From Methylobacter sp. S3L5C (GTDB lineage Bacteria > Pseudomonadota > Gammaproteobacteria > Methylococcales > Methylomonadaceae), in the NCBI RefSeq assembly GCF_022788635.1, contig NZ_CP076024.1, forward strand, positions 1-64,000: a stretch of 64,000 nucleotides of DNA, written 5' to 3'. The position numbers and the translations under genes are program-made. Shown piece by piece: positions 43,231 to 54,649 of this stretch (positions within the stretch are counted from its first letter, which is position 1; each line of letters starts with the position of its first letter). The notes beneath the pieces are model-generated. The model did not search any database. It was not told the origin of the DNA and saw nothing but the letters and a program-made list of their open reading frames with translations.

Positions 43231-44450
43231 AGCCAACCCTGGAAATATTCTCTCAAGGCGAAGAAATTGTCACCGGACAAACTGTAGATACCAATGCTGC
43301 CTGGTTATCACAACAAGCGGTTGATTGCGGCTTTACCGTAACCCGGCATACCGCCGTAGGCGATAAACTGGATGACCTGATTATTTTGCTACAGGATATA
43401 GCTCAAAGAACCGATTGCTGTATTTGCACGGGTGGCTTGGGGCCTACCAGTGATGACTTGACAGCCGAAGCCGTCGCTACGGCTTTTAATCTGCCGCTGG
43501 AATTTGACGAAATTGCCTTTACCCAAATCAGTCGTTTTTTTGTGAACAGAAACAGAACGATGCCTGAATCAAATCGAAAGCAGGCAATGCTTCCACAGGG
43601 TGCCAAGCGCATCGATAATGAATGGGGAACTGCACCAGGGTTTTCCTTACAATACGGCCGTTGCTGGTTCGCTTTTATACCCGGCGTACCGACGGAAATG
43701 CAGCACTTATTTCTGGAAGGCATACTGCCGACGTTATCGACGCGTTTTTTATTACAACCGGGGCAATTAGTCTCTATCAAAACGGTGGGACTGGGAGAGT
43801 CTGTTATTCAGGAACGCATAAACGCTATCGAAATACCCGTAGAGGTAGAGCTAGGTTTTCGTGCCGGACCCGACGAAGTGCAAACCAAGTTATTATTTCC
43901 CTTTAATTATCCAAAAACGGCAATGACGACTTTAGTCAACCGGTTTGCCGAGAAAATGGGCGACTATGTGTTTGCTATTGATGGCTTGGGTGAAATAACC
44001 GGTGATCTGGCCTTTGAAATTAACAAACTAATGGTCAATAAAAAGCTGACTTTAGCGGTCGTAGAAACCGCCAGCCAAGGCTTGTTGGCAGCTAAATGCA
44101 TGGGTTCAGAATGGTTGCTAAGCGCAAGTTATGAACAATCCACAGCCAAACTGGGACTTGTAGAAACCAATACAGAAAACTTGATAACAACGGCTAAAAA
44201 AATTGCCGTCGACCTGCAAAAATCCAGCGCAGCGGATTACGTTCTTGTTCAGTTTTATACAGGGGATAATAATGCCCTGCATAACAAAGACAAGGCCATC
44301 ATTGTGCATAATATTTTACTGACTGGAGACTGCTTTTATCAGACTACCCAGCCAATAAACGGCGCCATCAAACGCAAACAAAATCAGGCAGCATTACTGA
44401 CGCTGGATTTGCTACGACGTCATTTACAACATAAAACCATTAATCAATGA
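43227..44450 (+). CDS. cinA: CinA-like protein with altered C-terminal active site
   Basis: The 407-residue protein has an N-terminal molybdopterin-binding-like (MoCF) domain, residues 1-170 ('SQGEEIVTGQTVDTNAAWLS', 'CTGGLGPTSDDLTAEA'), acting in ADP-ribose pyrophosphatase-type CinA. The C-terminal CinA domain (about 262-405) normally has nicotinamide-nucleotide amidase activity with the motif ESCTGG. Here it reads 'VVETASQGLLAAK' (280-290), and the serine/threonine/glycine pattern is lost. The amidase is therefore probably inactive. It overlaps the AEC gene by 4 nt. Confidence 0.85.
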   Translation: MKPTLEIFSQGEEIVTGQTVDTNAAWLSQQAVDCGFTVTRHTAVGDKLDDLIILLQDIAQRTDCCICTGGLGPTSDDLTAEAVATAFNLPLEFDEIAFTQISRFFVNRNRTMPESNRKQAMLPQGAKRIDNEWGTAPGFSLQYGRCWFAFIPGVPTEMQHLFLEGILPTLSTRFLLQPGQLVSIKTVGLGESVIQERINAIEIPVEVELGFRAGPDEVQTKLLFPFNYPKTAMTTLVNRFAEKMGDYVFAIDGLGEITGDLAFEINKLMVNKKLTLAVVETASQGLLAAKCMGSEWLLSASYEQSTAKLGLVETNTENLITTAKKIAVDLQKSSAADYVLVQFYTGDNNALHNKDKAIIVHNILLTGDCFYQTTQPINGAIKRKQNQAALLTLDLLRRHLQHKTINQ

Positions 44451-44619
44451 TTGCTTGTAACGATAGCTTTTCGGATAAATAATTTGCAGGCCATCATGGC
44501 AAGCATGACCCAGTAGTCGAAAAATCCTCGCGTAATTTTTCATATCACACCATAGCGGGTCGTCAGCGCGCTCGCCACGCCATACTTGATTAGCCGAATC
44601 AGCATGAATTAAAGCCACA

Positions 44620-44656
44620 GGTTGGTGGGAAATACTTTTTTACCCACCAAAACAGC
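44620..44656. repeat. GGTGGG-CCCACC hairpin repeat, unit 1
   Basis: GGTTGGTGGGAAATACTTTT followed by TTACCCACCAAAACAGCC. The arms TTGGTGGG and CCCACCAA pair. A related unit lies at 44782-44819. Confidence 0.65.
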
Positions 44657-44781
44657 CAAAAGACAGACCTAAAAACACCCTGCTACGTATAGAAAGGGAT
44701 GGTTTTTGTTAGGCAGGATAAATATAAGTCGTGTATTTATTCGTGTACCACATCATGGTATCGGCCTACCACGTGAAGATT

Positions 44782-44819
44782 GGTAGGGTGGACAACGTTT
44801 TTTGCCCACCAAAATAACC
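44782..44819. repeat. GGTGGG-CCCACC hairpin repeat, unit 2
   Basis: GGTAGGGTGGACAACGTTTT followed by TTGCCCACCAAAATAACC; same layout as unit 1, with GGTGG and CCACC arms. Confidence 0.65.
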
Positions 44820-44908
44820 AAAAGGCCGTAAATAACCTCAATGTATGGAATCAAGAAATAAAGTTATCGTTGCCTGCTGATACTACTCCCAATTAACGAT
44901 TTTAAAAT

Positions 44909-45766
44909 TTAATCACGACAAATATGCGCGGCATGGAAGTCGATATGATCCTTAATGAAGCTGGCGATGAAAAAATAACTGTGGTCATAGCCTTCCTGCA
45001 TGCGGATAGTACAGCTGTCGGTAAAGCCCTTGTCTTTAATTTTTTTGGCAAAAACTTCGGTTTTTAACTGTTCCGCCAGAAAATCATCAGCCAAACCCTG
45101 ATCAATCAATATCGGTGGAATTGACGCGGACTTTTCAACCAGCATAAGACTATCGTACTGCTCCCAATCGGCTTTGTTATCGCCCAAATAAAGAGCAAAG
45201 GCCTTCTGTCCCCAAGGGCAGTTCATTGGATTGATAATCGGCGAAAAGGCCGAGACTGACTTGAACTTGTCTTTGTTTTTCAACGCCATGATTAAGGCAC
45301 CATGACCACCCATTGAGTGACCGGAAATAGCCAGATTATCTTTCGATATTGAAAAATTTGTATACAGAATTTCGGTGACTTCATTGACCACATAATCATA
45401 CATGCGGTAATTTTCTGACCAAGGACTTTCTGTTGCATTCAGATAAAAGCCGGCACCAGAACCAAAGTCGTAACTATCATGCTCTCCCGGAAGATCAGTT
45501 CCACGCGGCGAGGTATCGGGGCATATTACCGTAATACCATGTGCGCTGGCCCAAGGAAATACTCCCGCTTTGGTCATGAAGTTTTCTTCGGTACAGGTCA
45601 AGCCTGAAAGCCAGATCATTGCTGGTTTATGCGCTTTTGATGCGGCACTTTCAGGGATAAATACTGAAAAGGTCATCGGAGTTTTGGTCGATACCGAGGG
45701 GTGAGTATAGTACTCGACACTTCCGCCAAAACACTTTGCTTTTTTTATTAATTCAATAGTAGCCAT
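44909..45766 (-). CDS. fghA: S-formylglutathione hydrolase
   Basis: The 285-residue serine hydrolase (esterase D family) splits S-formylglutathione into formate and glutathione. The nucleophile elbow is 'SGHSMGGHGAL' with Ser151, the oxyanion region is 'WLSGLTCTEENF', and the catalytic His lies in 'EGYDHSYFF'. It follows the class III alcohol dehydrogenase gene by 12 bp on the same strand, so the two consecutive steps of formaldehyde oxidation form one operon. AGGATATATACATA precedes the ATG. Confidence 0.96.
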   Translation of the reverse strand: MATIELIKKAKCFGGSVEYYTHPSVSTKTPMTFSVFIPESAASKAHKPAMIWLSGLTCTEENFMTKAGVFPWASAHGITVICPDTSPRGTDLPGEHDSYDFGSGAGFYLNATESPWSENYRMYDYVVNEVTEILYTNFSISKDNLAISGHSMGGHGALIMALKNKDKFKSVSAFSPIINPMNCPWGQKAFALYLGDNKADWEQYDSLMLVEKSASIPPILIDQGLADDFLAEQLKTEVFAKKIKDKGFTDSCTIRMQEGYDHSYFFIASFIKDHIDFHAAHICRD

Positions 45767-45778
45767 TATGTATATATC

Positions 45779-47430
<1,652 letters not shown>

Positions 47431-48318
47431 TTACAGCTTGGCAAGCACAGCCGCTACGGTCTCGCCCATTGCCGCAGGTGTTGGGCAAATAACAACGCCC
47501 AACTCTTTTAGTATGGCTATTTTTTCTGCTGCGCCTTCACCTGCCGAGGAAATAATCGCACCGGCATGACCCATACGGCGACCTTCGGGTGCTGTTAATC
47601 CGGCGATATAAGCAACTACCGGCTTGCTCATATGTTCTCTGGCAAAAAATCCTGCTTCAATTTCTTGGGGTCCGCCGATTTCACCAATCATGAGGATAAC
47701 TTTGGTTTCGTCATCCTGTTCAAATTTTTCCAGAATATCACGGTGCGAACTGCCATTGATAGGATCGCCACCAATACCCACTGACGTAGAAATACCAATG
47801 CCCAGGCGTTTCATTTGATCGGCAGCTTCATAGCCTAACGTACCTGAACGACCAACGATACCGACATTACCATGCATGTAAATATGCCCTGGCATGATAC
47901 CCAACATGGCACGCCCCGGACTGATAGTGCCGGCACAGTTAGGTCCGGTCAGTATCATGCGTTGGTCTATTGGGAAACGACGCAGAAAATTCTTCACGGT
48001 CATCATGTCCTGGGTAGGAATACCATCGGTAATTGCCACACAATATTTGATGCCGGCATCAGCCGCTTCCATAATGGAGTCAGCAGCAAAAGCCGGTGGA
48101 ACAAAGATAATGCTGGCTTCAGCTCCTACTTGTTGCACGGCTTCTTTAACAGTATTAAAAACCGGCAAGCCAAGATGCGTTTGCCCGCCTTTACCGGGAG
48201 TAATGCCGCCTACGACTAGTGAGCCATAATTAAGCATATCTTGCGCATGAAAAGTACCGATTTTTCCGGTAAAGCCTTGAACAATAATGCGCGTTGTTTC
48301 GTCAATAAAAATAGCCAT
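47431..48318 (-). CDS. mtkB: Malate-CoA ligase (malate thiokinase) alpha/small subunit
   Basis: The 295-residue subunit is homologous to succinyl-CoA synthetase alpha. It has a CoA-binding Rossmann domain ('VQGFTGKIGTFHAQDM') and a phosphohistidine region 'RMGHAGAII'. With MtkA it activates malate to malyl-CoA using ATP in the serine cycle. Neighbouring malyl-CoA lyase and serine-cycle genes favour malate over succinate as substrate. It starts immediately after mtkA. Confidence 0.92.
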   Translation of the reverse strand: MAIFIDETTRIIVQGFTGKIGTFHAQDMLNYGSLVVGGITPGKGGQTHLGLPVFNTVKEAVQQVGAEASIIFVPPAFAADSIMEAADAGIKYCVAITDGIPTQDMMTVKNFLRRFPIDQRMILTGPNCAGTISPGRAMLGIMPGHIYMHGNVGIVGRSGTLGYEAADQMKRLGIGISTSVGIGGDPINGSSHRDILEKFEQDDETKVILMIGEIGGPQEIEAGFFAREHMSKPVVAYIAGLTAPEGRRMGHAGAIISSAGEGAAEKIAILKELGVVICPTPAAMGETVAAVLAKL

Positions 48319-49515
48319 TTAAATCTCCTGAGCTGCTGCTTCTTTTGCAACCACTTCATTGCGTGCTTGCACCGCTTTTTCAGCGGCTTCGGCTAACGTT
48401 TCTGCGATAATAATAGGCAATCCGCTTTCTGCGATAATACGCCGCCCTTCTTCTACGTTTGTACCTGACAAGCGCACAATTAACGGCACTTTTAAATCGA
48501 TTTTTTTAACGGCTTGTACCACGCCTTCAGCAATCCAGTCACAACGATTAATACCGGCAAAAATATTAACCAGCATTGCTTTCACGCCCTTATCGGCCAA
48601 CACTAACCGAAAAGCTTTTTCCGTGCGTTCAGCCGAGGCACCACCACCGACATCCAGGAAATTGGCAGGCTCACCGCCAACCAGTTTAATCATATCCATC
48701 GTAGCCATAGCCAAGCCTGCACCGTTAATCATGCAGCCAATATCGCCATCCAAACCAATGTAGCTTAAGCCACGATCAGCAGCAGCCATTTCGCGCGGAT
48801 CTTCTTGTGTTTTATCGCGTAATTCAGAAATTTTTAGTTGTCGGAACAAGGCGTTGTCATCAAAGCCCATTTTTGCATCCAGCGCAACCAGTTCGCCGCT
48901 ACGGGTAACCACTAACGGATTGATCTCCAGCATACTGACATCAAGGGCGCGCAAGGCAAGGTAACAGCCTTTGATGGTTTTGACGGCATGACTTAATATT
49001 TCCGCATCCAAACCCAAGGCAAAGGCCATTTCACGGGCTTGATAGTCTTGCAAACCAACAGCAGGTTCAATATAAATTTTGGTAATGGCATCAGGATTAT
49101 TGACTGCCAGATCCTCGATATCCATACCACCTTGTGCAGAACCAATCATTACAATCCGTTCCTCACTGCGATCAACCAAAAAGCAAAAATACAACTCCTT
49201 GACAATATCCGTTCCAGCTTCGATATATAACCGTGAACAGACCTTACCTGCAGGACCGGTTTGATGAGTTACCAGTCTTTTACCCAATAAGGAACCAGCC
49301 GCTGCTTCAACTTCATCATGAGTTTTACAGATTTTAATACCACCTGCTTTACCACGGGCTCCGGAATGAATCTGTGCTTTTACTGCCCATACATGACCAC
49401 CGATTTCTCTGGCACGTTGTACGGCATCTTCCGGACTATACGCCAAGCCGCCTTCAGCAATTTTAATTCCATAACCGCTTAAAATGTCTTTCGCTTGATA
49501 CTCATGAATATCCAC
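48319..49515 (-). CDS. mtkA: Malate-CoA ligase beta/large subunit
   Basis: The 398-residue ATP-grasp subunit is homologous to succinyl-CoA synthetase beta ('[12 protein letters not shown]', '[14 protein letters not shown]', '[20 protein letters not shown]', 'FLDVGGGA'). It is adjacent to mtkB with no gap, giving the two-subunit malate thiokinase of the serine cycle. A CTCCC-complement GGGAG site precedes the ATG. Substrate assignment is by context. Confidence 0.92.
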   Translation of the reverse strand: MDIHEYQAKDILSGYGIKIAEGGLAYSPEDAVQRAREIGGHVWAVKAQIHSGARGKAGGIKICKTHDEVEAAAGSLLGKRLVTHQTGPAGKVCSRLYIEAGTDIVKELYFCFLVDRSEERIVMIGSAQGGMDIEDLAVNNPDAITKIYIEPAVGLQDYQAREMAFALGLDAEILSHAVKTIKGCYLALRALDVSMLEINPLVVTRSGELVALDAKMGFDDNALFRQLKISELRDKTQEDPREMAAADRGLSYIGLDGDIGCMINGAGLAMATMDMIKLVGGEPANFLDVGGGASAERTEKAFRLVLADKGVKAMLVNIFAGINRCDWIAEGVVQAVKKIDLKVPLIVRLSGTNVEEGRRIIAESGLPIIIAETLAEAAEKAVQARNEVVAKEAAAQEI

Positions 49516-49759
49516 AGCATCTCCCTTGTTGATTTTTTATTGGGGTGAAAAGTACCAAGGTGGTTTCCTGCAAAGAATAATCCTGCTTGCCAATTTTTTT
49601 ATTCATTTGCTGCATTGTAAAAATAGTTATGTAACCAGAGTTACGTAACTATTTTTCCGCCGTGAAAATGAACAAAAATCCTGTGAAATTTAGACTTATT
49701 TATGCCTGGATATCACCTAAAACTAAAAACGCTATTTTTTCGCTTTTAGTCTTGCCTTC

Positions 49760-50710
49760 CTATTGAGTTTTTGCAGCAATCGCTTCAGCTGCACGTACCA
49801 CATTACTGGCCATTTTTTCTGACGCTGCATCAATTAACCGACCGTCCAAAGCCGCAGCGCCTTTACCTTGTGCAGCCGCTTCTTGCAAAGCCACTAAAAT
49901 ACGTTTGGCTTTTTCAACTTCAGCCGCCGGCGGGGTAAAAATTTCATTAGCTAATTCGACTTGTGACGGATGAATAGCCCATTTACCTTCGCAACCTAAC
50001 GCCGCAGCACGTCTTGCGGCAAGCTTGAAACCATCAGGATCTTTAAAGTCACCAAACGGGCCATCAATAGGACGTAAGCCGTAAGCACGGCAGGCAACGG
50101 TCATACGACTAATGGCAAAATGCCATTGATCACCCGGATAATCAGGATTTAAACCGCCGATGTTAGTAGTTCTTGCACGATTACTTGCCGCATAGTCAGC
50201 CACGCCAAAATGCAATGCTTCAAGACGACCTGACGCACCATTGCGGGCAATGTCTTCTACATTAGCCATGCCCAAGGCGGTTTCAATCAGGGCTTCAATG
50301 CCTATTTTATTTTTTAATCCCTGTTGCATTTCCAATTGGTTAAGCATCGCTTCAACCATATAAACATCGGCATAAACACCGACTTTAGGAATCAAAATAG
50401 TATCCAGTTTTGCACCGCATTGCTCAACCAGATCGACAACGTCACGAACCATATATTGGGTATCAAGACCATTAATACGCACAGAGATGGTCACACCATG
50501 ACCTTTCCAATCCATGTCGTTTATGGCTTCAATAATGTTTTTTCTGGCACGTAATTTATCATCGGGAGCTACCGCATCTTCAAGATCCAGGAAAATGAAA
50601 TCTGCCCCACTTTTCATCGCCTTTTCAAACATTTCAGGGTTTGAGCCCGGAACCGCTAACTCACAACGTTGAACACGTTGTACTGACGCTGCATATAAAG
50701 TGTGACTCAT
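49760..50710 (-). CDS. mclA: Malyl-CoA lyase (CitE-like)
   Basis: The 316-residue TIM-barrel lyase cleaves malyl-CoA to acetyl-CoA and glyoxylate. Family motifs: 'RCELAVPGSNPEMFEKAMKS', metal/substrate site 'FIFLDLEDAVAPDDK', 'ALIETALGMANVEDIA' and 'WAIHPSQVELANEIF'. It lies 244 bp from mtkA on the same strand and is divergent from sga, which consumes the glyoxylate it makes. Confidence 0.95.
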   Translation of the reverse strand: MSHTLYAASVQRVQRCELAVPGSNPEMFEKAMKSGADFIFLDLEDAVAPDDKLRARKNIIEAINDMDWKGHGVTISVRINGLDTQYMVRDVVDLVEQCGAKLDTILIPKVGVYADVYMVEAMLNQLEMQQGLKNKIGIEALIETALGMANVEDIARNGASGRLEALHFGVADYAASNRARTTNIGGLNPDYPGDQWHFAISRMTVACRAYGLRPIDGPFGDFKDPDGFKLAARRAAALGCEGKWAIHPSQVELANEIFTPPAAEVEKAKRILVALQEAAAQGKGAAALDGRLIDAASEKMASNVVRAAEAIAAKTQ

Positions 50711-50797
50711 TTGTACATCCCTAATGTCATTAGTATAAAAAATTTATGCTTGTTTCTTAACGGCGTATGACTTAAACCGGAAACAAATAAATCGCCC

Positions 50798-50825
50798 ATT
50801 CTACTTTCAGTGCAACCAAAGTCAA
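50798..50825 (-). promoter_or_regulatory. Candidate promoter of malyl-CoA lyase gene
   Basis: Read on the minus strand: TTGACT (50825-50820), a 16-nt spacer, then TAGAAT (50803-50798), about 90 bp before the start codon. Confidence 0.5.
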
Positions 50826-50976
50826 TTTTTATAGCGTACTATCGACGTAAAGTCACAATCAAATCTTGCTGATTGTTGGTGCCTATGTCATTATTATTGG
50901 TTTTTTGGGTATTTATTTTCAATCCCCAAGTCCTGATTTAATCAATCATTCACCTACCTACAAAAGAGGCAAAACC

Positions 50977-52143
50977 ATGGCTGGTCGTAACCACCTATAT
51001 ATTCCAGGTCCAACTAACGTACCTAATGAAATCTTAAGTGCGATGCACATCCCTATGGAAGATCATCGCTCCCCGGTTTTCCCCAAGTTACTGACGCCTC
51101 TGTTACAAGACTTGAAGAAAATTTTCAAAACAGAAACAGGACAAGCTTTTGTTTTCCCTGCAACCGGCACTGCCGGCTGGGAAGTTGCCTTTACAAACAT
51201 ATTAAATCCAGGCGATAAAGTATTGATCTACCGTTTTGGTCAATTCAGCCATTTATGGGCTGAAATGGGTAAACGCTTGGGTTTTGATGTTGAAATTCAT
51301 GAAGAATCCTGGGGTAAAGGCATTCCGCTAGACAAGCTGGAAGCGCGCTTAAAAGAAGATACCCAACACCAGATCAAGGCAGTTTTAGCTACGCATAACG
51401 AAACAGCTACCGGAGTTACCAGTGATATTGGCGGCGTTCGTAAAGCCATGAATGCAGCAAGCCATCCTGCCATGTTATTTGTTGACGGCGTCAGTTCAAT
51501 TGCCAGCATTGATTTCCGCATGGACGAATGGGGTGTTGATGGCGCCATCAGCGGTTCTCAAAAAGGCTTTATGATGCCGGCGGGCGGTGCCTTTCTGGCC
51601 TTTAGCCAAAAAGCATTAAAAGCCACTGAAACATCAACTTACCCACGTTGCTTTCTGGACTTAAGAGACCAGATGAACGCCAACAAAGACGGCTATACAC
51701 CCTACACACCCTCTTTGCCTATCTTGTACGGTTTACGTAAAGCACTGGATATATTGCTTGAAGAAGGTCTGGAAAATGTCTATGCACGTCACTTCCGTCT
51801 GGCGGAAGGTACACGTAAAGCCGTTGCCGCCTGGGGTTTAAAAATATGCTCTGAAGCCGGCTTTGAATCTGATACAGTGACGGCAATTATGGTCCCTGAA
51901 GACAAAGATGCCCGCACTGTCATCAGCACAGCCTTTAGCAAATACAATATTTCTTTAGGTGCAGGTCTTTCTGTCTTGGCTGGAAAAGCCTTCCGTATCG
52001 GTCACGTTGGCGATATGAATGATGTGTCCATGCTGGGCGCTATCGCCGGTGTTGAAATGGCATTATTGGACTGCGGTTTTGATATAAAACCAGGTAGCGG
52101 CGTTGCAGCGGCTATCGAATATTATCGTTCAACAGCAAAATAA
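50977..52143 (+). CDS. sgaA: Serine-glyoxylate aminotransferase
   Basis: The 388-residue PLP enzyme converts serine and glyoxylate to hydroxypyruvate and glycine, the entry step of the serine cycle. Family features: 'LYIPGPTNVPNEILSAM', 'EDHRSPVFPKL', and the PLP lysine in 'SGSQKGFMMPAGG'. The ATG at 50977 after AAAGAGGC gives the normal N terminus; an upstream in-frame extension to 50866 encodes an atypical hydrophobic leader and is rejected. It is followed by the hydroxypyruvate reductase gene. Confidence 0.95.
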   Translation: MAGRNHLYIPGPTNVPNEILSAMHIPMEDHRSPVFPKLLTPLLQDLKKIFKTETGQAFVFPATGTAGWEVAFTNILNPGDKVLIYRFGQFSHLWAEMGKRLGFDVEIHEESWGKGIPLDKLEARLKEDTQHQIKAVLATHNETATGVTSDIGGVRKAMNAASHPAMLFVDGVSSIASIDFRMDEWGVDGAISGSQKGFMMPAGGAFLAFSQKALKATETSTYPRCFLDLRDQMNANKDGYTPYTPSLPILYGLRKALDILLEEGLENVYARHFRLAEGTRKAVAAWGLKICSEAGFESDTVTAIMVPEDKDARTVISTAFSKYNISLGAGLSVLAGKAFRIGHVGDMNDVSMLGAIAGVEMALLDCGFDIKPGSGVAAAIEYYRSTAK

Positions 52144-52251
52144 ACTGCCTTAACCAGCGTAATCAGGCAACAGCTACTGTTGTCGGATTACGCGACTTCT
52201 ACAAATATCTTCTGCCTAAATCCATACCCCCTACCCTGTGGAGAATATTCA

Positions 52252-53223
52252 ATGAGCAAACCTAAAGTCATCGTCACGCGAAAATGGCCTGCTGAAGTCG
52301 AAGCACAGTTAACCGCACTTTACGACGTACAGCTGAACGAAAGCGACATCCCCATGACGGCAGACGAGCTTAAATATGCGTTGCAAACAGCGGATGCCGT
52401 ACTGCCGACGGTTACTGATGCAATGACTGCCGACATACTGAATGTTGAGGGAAAACGCGCCAAAATTATAGGCAATTTTGGTGTCGGTTATAACAATATC
52501 GACATCTCTGCTGCCAAAGCACAAGGACTGGTGGTTACCAACACGCCACACGTTTTAACCGACTGTACCGCCGATATTGCCATGTTACTACTGTTAATGT
52601 CGGCACGACGCGCCTCTGAAGGTGAGCGCCTGATACGTAATCAACAATGGACAGGCTGGAAACCAACGCAGTTACTCGGACAAAAAGTAACCGGTAAAAC
52701 CTTGGGCCTGATTGGTTTTGGTCGCATAGCCCAGGCAATGGCTAAAAAAGCGCATCATGGTTTCGGCATGAAAATCCTGTTTTACGCGCCGTCACAACCA
52801 GCCCAACCTGTTATTGATGATTTACAGGCAGTCCGTTGCGACACAGTTGAAGAATTATTATCGGCAGTCAATTTTGTCTCATTACACTGCCCCGGCGGCG
52901 AGGCAACAAGGCATTTAATTAACGAACAACGTCTACAATTAATGCAACCATCTGCCCATTTGATTAATACGGCGCGTGGCGATGTTGTTGATAGCAAGGC
53001 CTTGGTTAAAGCCTTAACAGAAGGCTGGATTGCCGGTGCAGGCTTGGATGTGTTTGAAGGCGAACCGAATATTGATCCCGGTCTTTTGGCTCTAAATAAC
53101 GTGGCCCTGTTACCGCATTTAGGTAGTGCAACAGAAGAAACACGCACTGCAATGGGTAATCGCGTATTGGCAAATATCGGCGCTTTTTTTGCCGGTGAAG
53201 AACCCGCCGACCGGGTTGTTTGA
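52252..53223 (+). CDS. hprA: Hydroxypyruvate/glyoxylate reductase (D-2-hydroxyacid dehydrogenase)
   Basis: The 323-residue NAD(P)-dependent enzyme is inferred to reduce hydroxypyruvate to glycerate. NAD fold: 'LGLIGFGRIAQAMAKK'. Catalytic residues lie in 'NTARGDVVDSKAL', 'GLDVFEGEPNI' and 'LLPHLGSATEETR'. The sequence is closer in style to the GyaR/GRHPR glyoxylate-hydroxypyruvate reductases than to the HprA of Methylobacterium, so the slot may be filled by a different subfamily. ATG 52252 follows GTGGAG. It is 108 bp after sga, same strand. Confidence 0.88.
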   Translation: MSKPKVIVTRKWPAEVEAQLTALYDVQLNESDIPMTADELKYALQTADAVLPTVTDAMTADILNVEGKRAKIIGNFGVGYNNIDISAAKAQGLVVTNTPHVLTDCTADIAMLLLLMSARRASEGERLIRNQQWTGWKPTQLLGQKVTGKTLGLIGFGRIAQAMAKKAHHGFGMKILFYAPSQPAQPVIDDLQAVRCDTVEELLSAVNFVSLHCPGGEATRHLINEQRLQLMQPSAHLINTARGDVVDSKALVKALTEGWIAGAGLDVFEGEPNIDPGLLALNNVALLPHLGSATEETRTAMGNRVLANIGAFFAGEEPADRVV

Positions 53224-53265
53224 AATCCAAACAATAAGGAAATATTCCGTTGGAGTGAAGCCAAA

Positions 53266-53354
53266 GATTGGGAAGATCTATACTTTCTCCCCAATCCTCG
53301 CTCAATAAAGCAACTTTGTTTATTGCGGGTCGTTCCATTCGGCCTAAAGGCCGA
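53266..53354. terminator. Three consecutive hairpins between convergent hprA and mdh
   Basis: GATTGGG (53266-53272) with CCCAATC (53290-53296); CAATAAA (53303-53309) with TTTATTG (53319-53325); TCGGCCT (53339-53345) with AGGCCGA (53348-53354). All have perfect arms. They lie between two convergent genes and probably end both transcripts. Confidence 0.65.
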
Positions 53355-53379
53355 CGTTTAAACCAACAAAGAAGATTGC

Positions 53380-54357
53380 TTAAAACAAATGCTTAACAGC
53401 ATCCCTTTCTTCTTTTAACTCGATTTCTGTCAGCTTTAGTCTTTGCCTGCTAAATTCATTAATCGCCAGATCCTTTACAATACTGACCTTACCTTCAGTC
53501 ACAGTTACCGGAAATGAGTAAATCAAACCTTTAGCTATGCCATAACTACCGTCCGAAAGTACGCCCATACTGACCCAATCACCTTCTTCAGTGCCCTTTA
53601 TCCAATCTCTCATTTGATCAATAGCAGCATTAGCGGCAGATGCAGCACTCGATTGACCTCGTGCGTTAATAACGGCTGTACCCCGTTGCTGAACGGTAGG
53701 AATAAATTCTTTAACAAACCAGTTTTTATCAACCAATGACAAGGCATCCTGCCCCTTTACCTTGGCATAATTTAAATCAGGATATTGCGTGGCTGAATGA
53801 TTACCCCAAATAGTCATATTTTTTATATCGGTAGTCAAAACGCCGCATTTTTCAGCCAGCTGGCTTATCCCCCTATTATGATCAAGCCGACTCATTGCAG
53901 AAAAATTTTCCGGACTTAAATCCGGCGCGTTTTTCAAAGCAATCAAGGCATTGGTATTGGCAGGATTACCTGTTACCAATACTTTTACCTCTCTGCTGGC
54001 AACAGCATTTAAGGCCTTCCCTTGCGGTGCAAAAATAGCTGCATTAACTTCCAGTAAATCTTTACGCTCCATCCCTGCCCCTCTTGGACGCGCACCTACC
54101 AGAAAAGCGTAATCAACATTCTTGAATGCCACCAGTGGATCATCGGTTATTTCAATTCTGTGCAGTAAAGGATTGGCGCAGTCATTTAACTCCATCACGA
54201 CACCCGCCAAAGCATTCATTGCCGGTGCAATTTCCAGTAAATGCAAAACTATAGGCTGATTAGGTCCCAGCAATGAACCCGCTGCCAAACGAAAAAGCAA
54301 AGAATAACTAATTTGCCCTGCCGCACCGGTAACAGCTATATGAACGGGTGTTTTCAT
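53380..54357 (-). CDS. mdh: Malate dehydrogenase (NAD)
   Basis: The 325-residue enzyme interconverts oxaloacetate and malate, feeding malate to MtkAB. NAD motif '[17 protein letters not shown]'. Substrate arginines lie in '[16 protein letters not shown]' and 'SRLDHNR'. The catalytic His is in '[13 protein letters not shown]'. It is the long cytosolic-type MDH, not the short LDH-like type. It is convergent with hprA and divergent from mtdA. Confidence 0.96.
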   Translation of the reverse strand: MKTPVHIAVTGAAGQISYSLLFRLAAGSLLGPNQPIVLHLLEIAPAMNALAGVVMELNDCANPLLHRIEITDDPLVAFKNVDYAFLVGARPRGAGMERKDLLEVNAAIFAPQGKALNAVASREVKVLVTGNPANTNALIALKNAPDLSPENFSAMSRLDHNRGISQLAEKCGVLTTDIKNMTIWGNHSATQYPDLNYAKVKGQDALSLVDKNWFVKEFIPTVQQRGTAVINARGQSSAASAANAAIDQMRDWIKGTEEGDWVSMGVLSDGSYGIAKGLIYSFPVTVTEGKVSIVKDLAINEFSRQRLKLTEIELKEERDAVKHLF

Positions 54358-54601
54358 TTAATTTCCTTTATTTTTATTTTTAGCATTTATAGAGATTAAC
54401 TTAATAAGATCTCACTCAACAATAAGGCTACCATTATTTCTAATAATTTCAGTGTAGTAACCGAACAATATCTGTCTTTTTAGCAATTTACTTTCACAAG
54501 TGAACAAATAGCTTACAGTTGGCATAATCGTATCACTCCTGCCACAGTAAAAACACCCATTAATCATGGCGCTTAATCACGGCACACTTTTTTTTATCGG
54601 G

Positions 54602-54607
54602 TATAAT
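54602..54607 (+). promoter_or_regulatory. Candidate -10 box upstream of mtdA
   Basis: A perfect TATAAT 43 bp before the mtdA ATG, without a convincing -35. A 12-bp palindrome TTCACAAGTGAA lies about 100 bp further upstream (54493-54504) and could be an operator. Confidence 0.35.
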
Positions 54608-54649
54608 ACGTCACAAAACATCACATTAACCATACACACGGATAAGTTA

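Larger units (their letters stand above)
44451..44908. other. Gap with two GGTGGG...CCCACC palindromic repeats
   Basis: No credible gene; a 64-codon minus-strand frame overlapping the cinA end has no recognisable family. The two hairpin repeats are listed separately. Confidence 0.5.

Noticed and set aside
44424-44618. Minus-strand 64-codon frame at the end of cinA
   Set aside because: Overlaps the cinA 3' end, has no recognisable family, and lacks a ribosome site.
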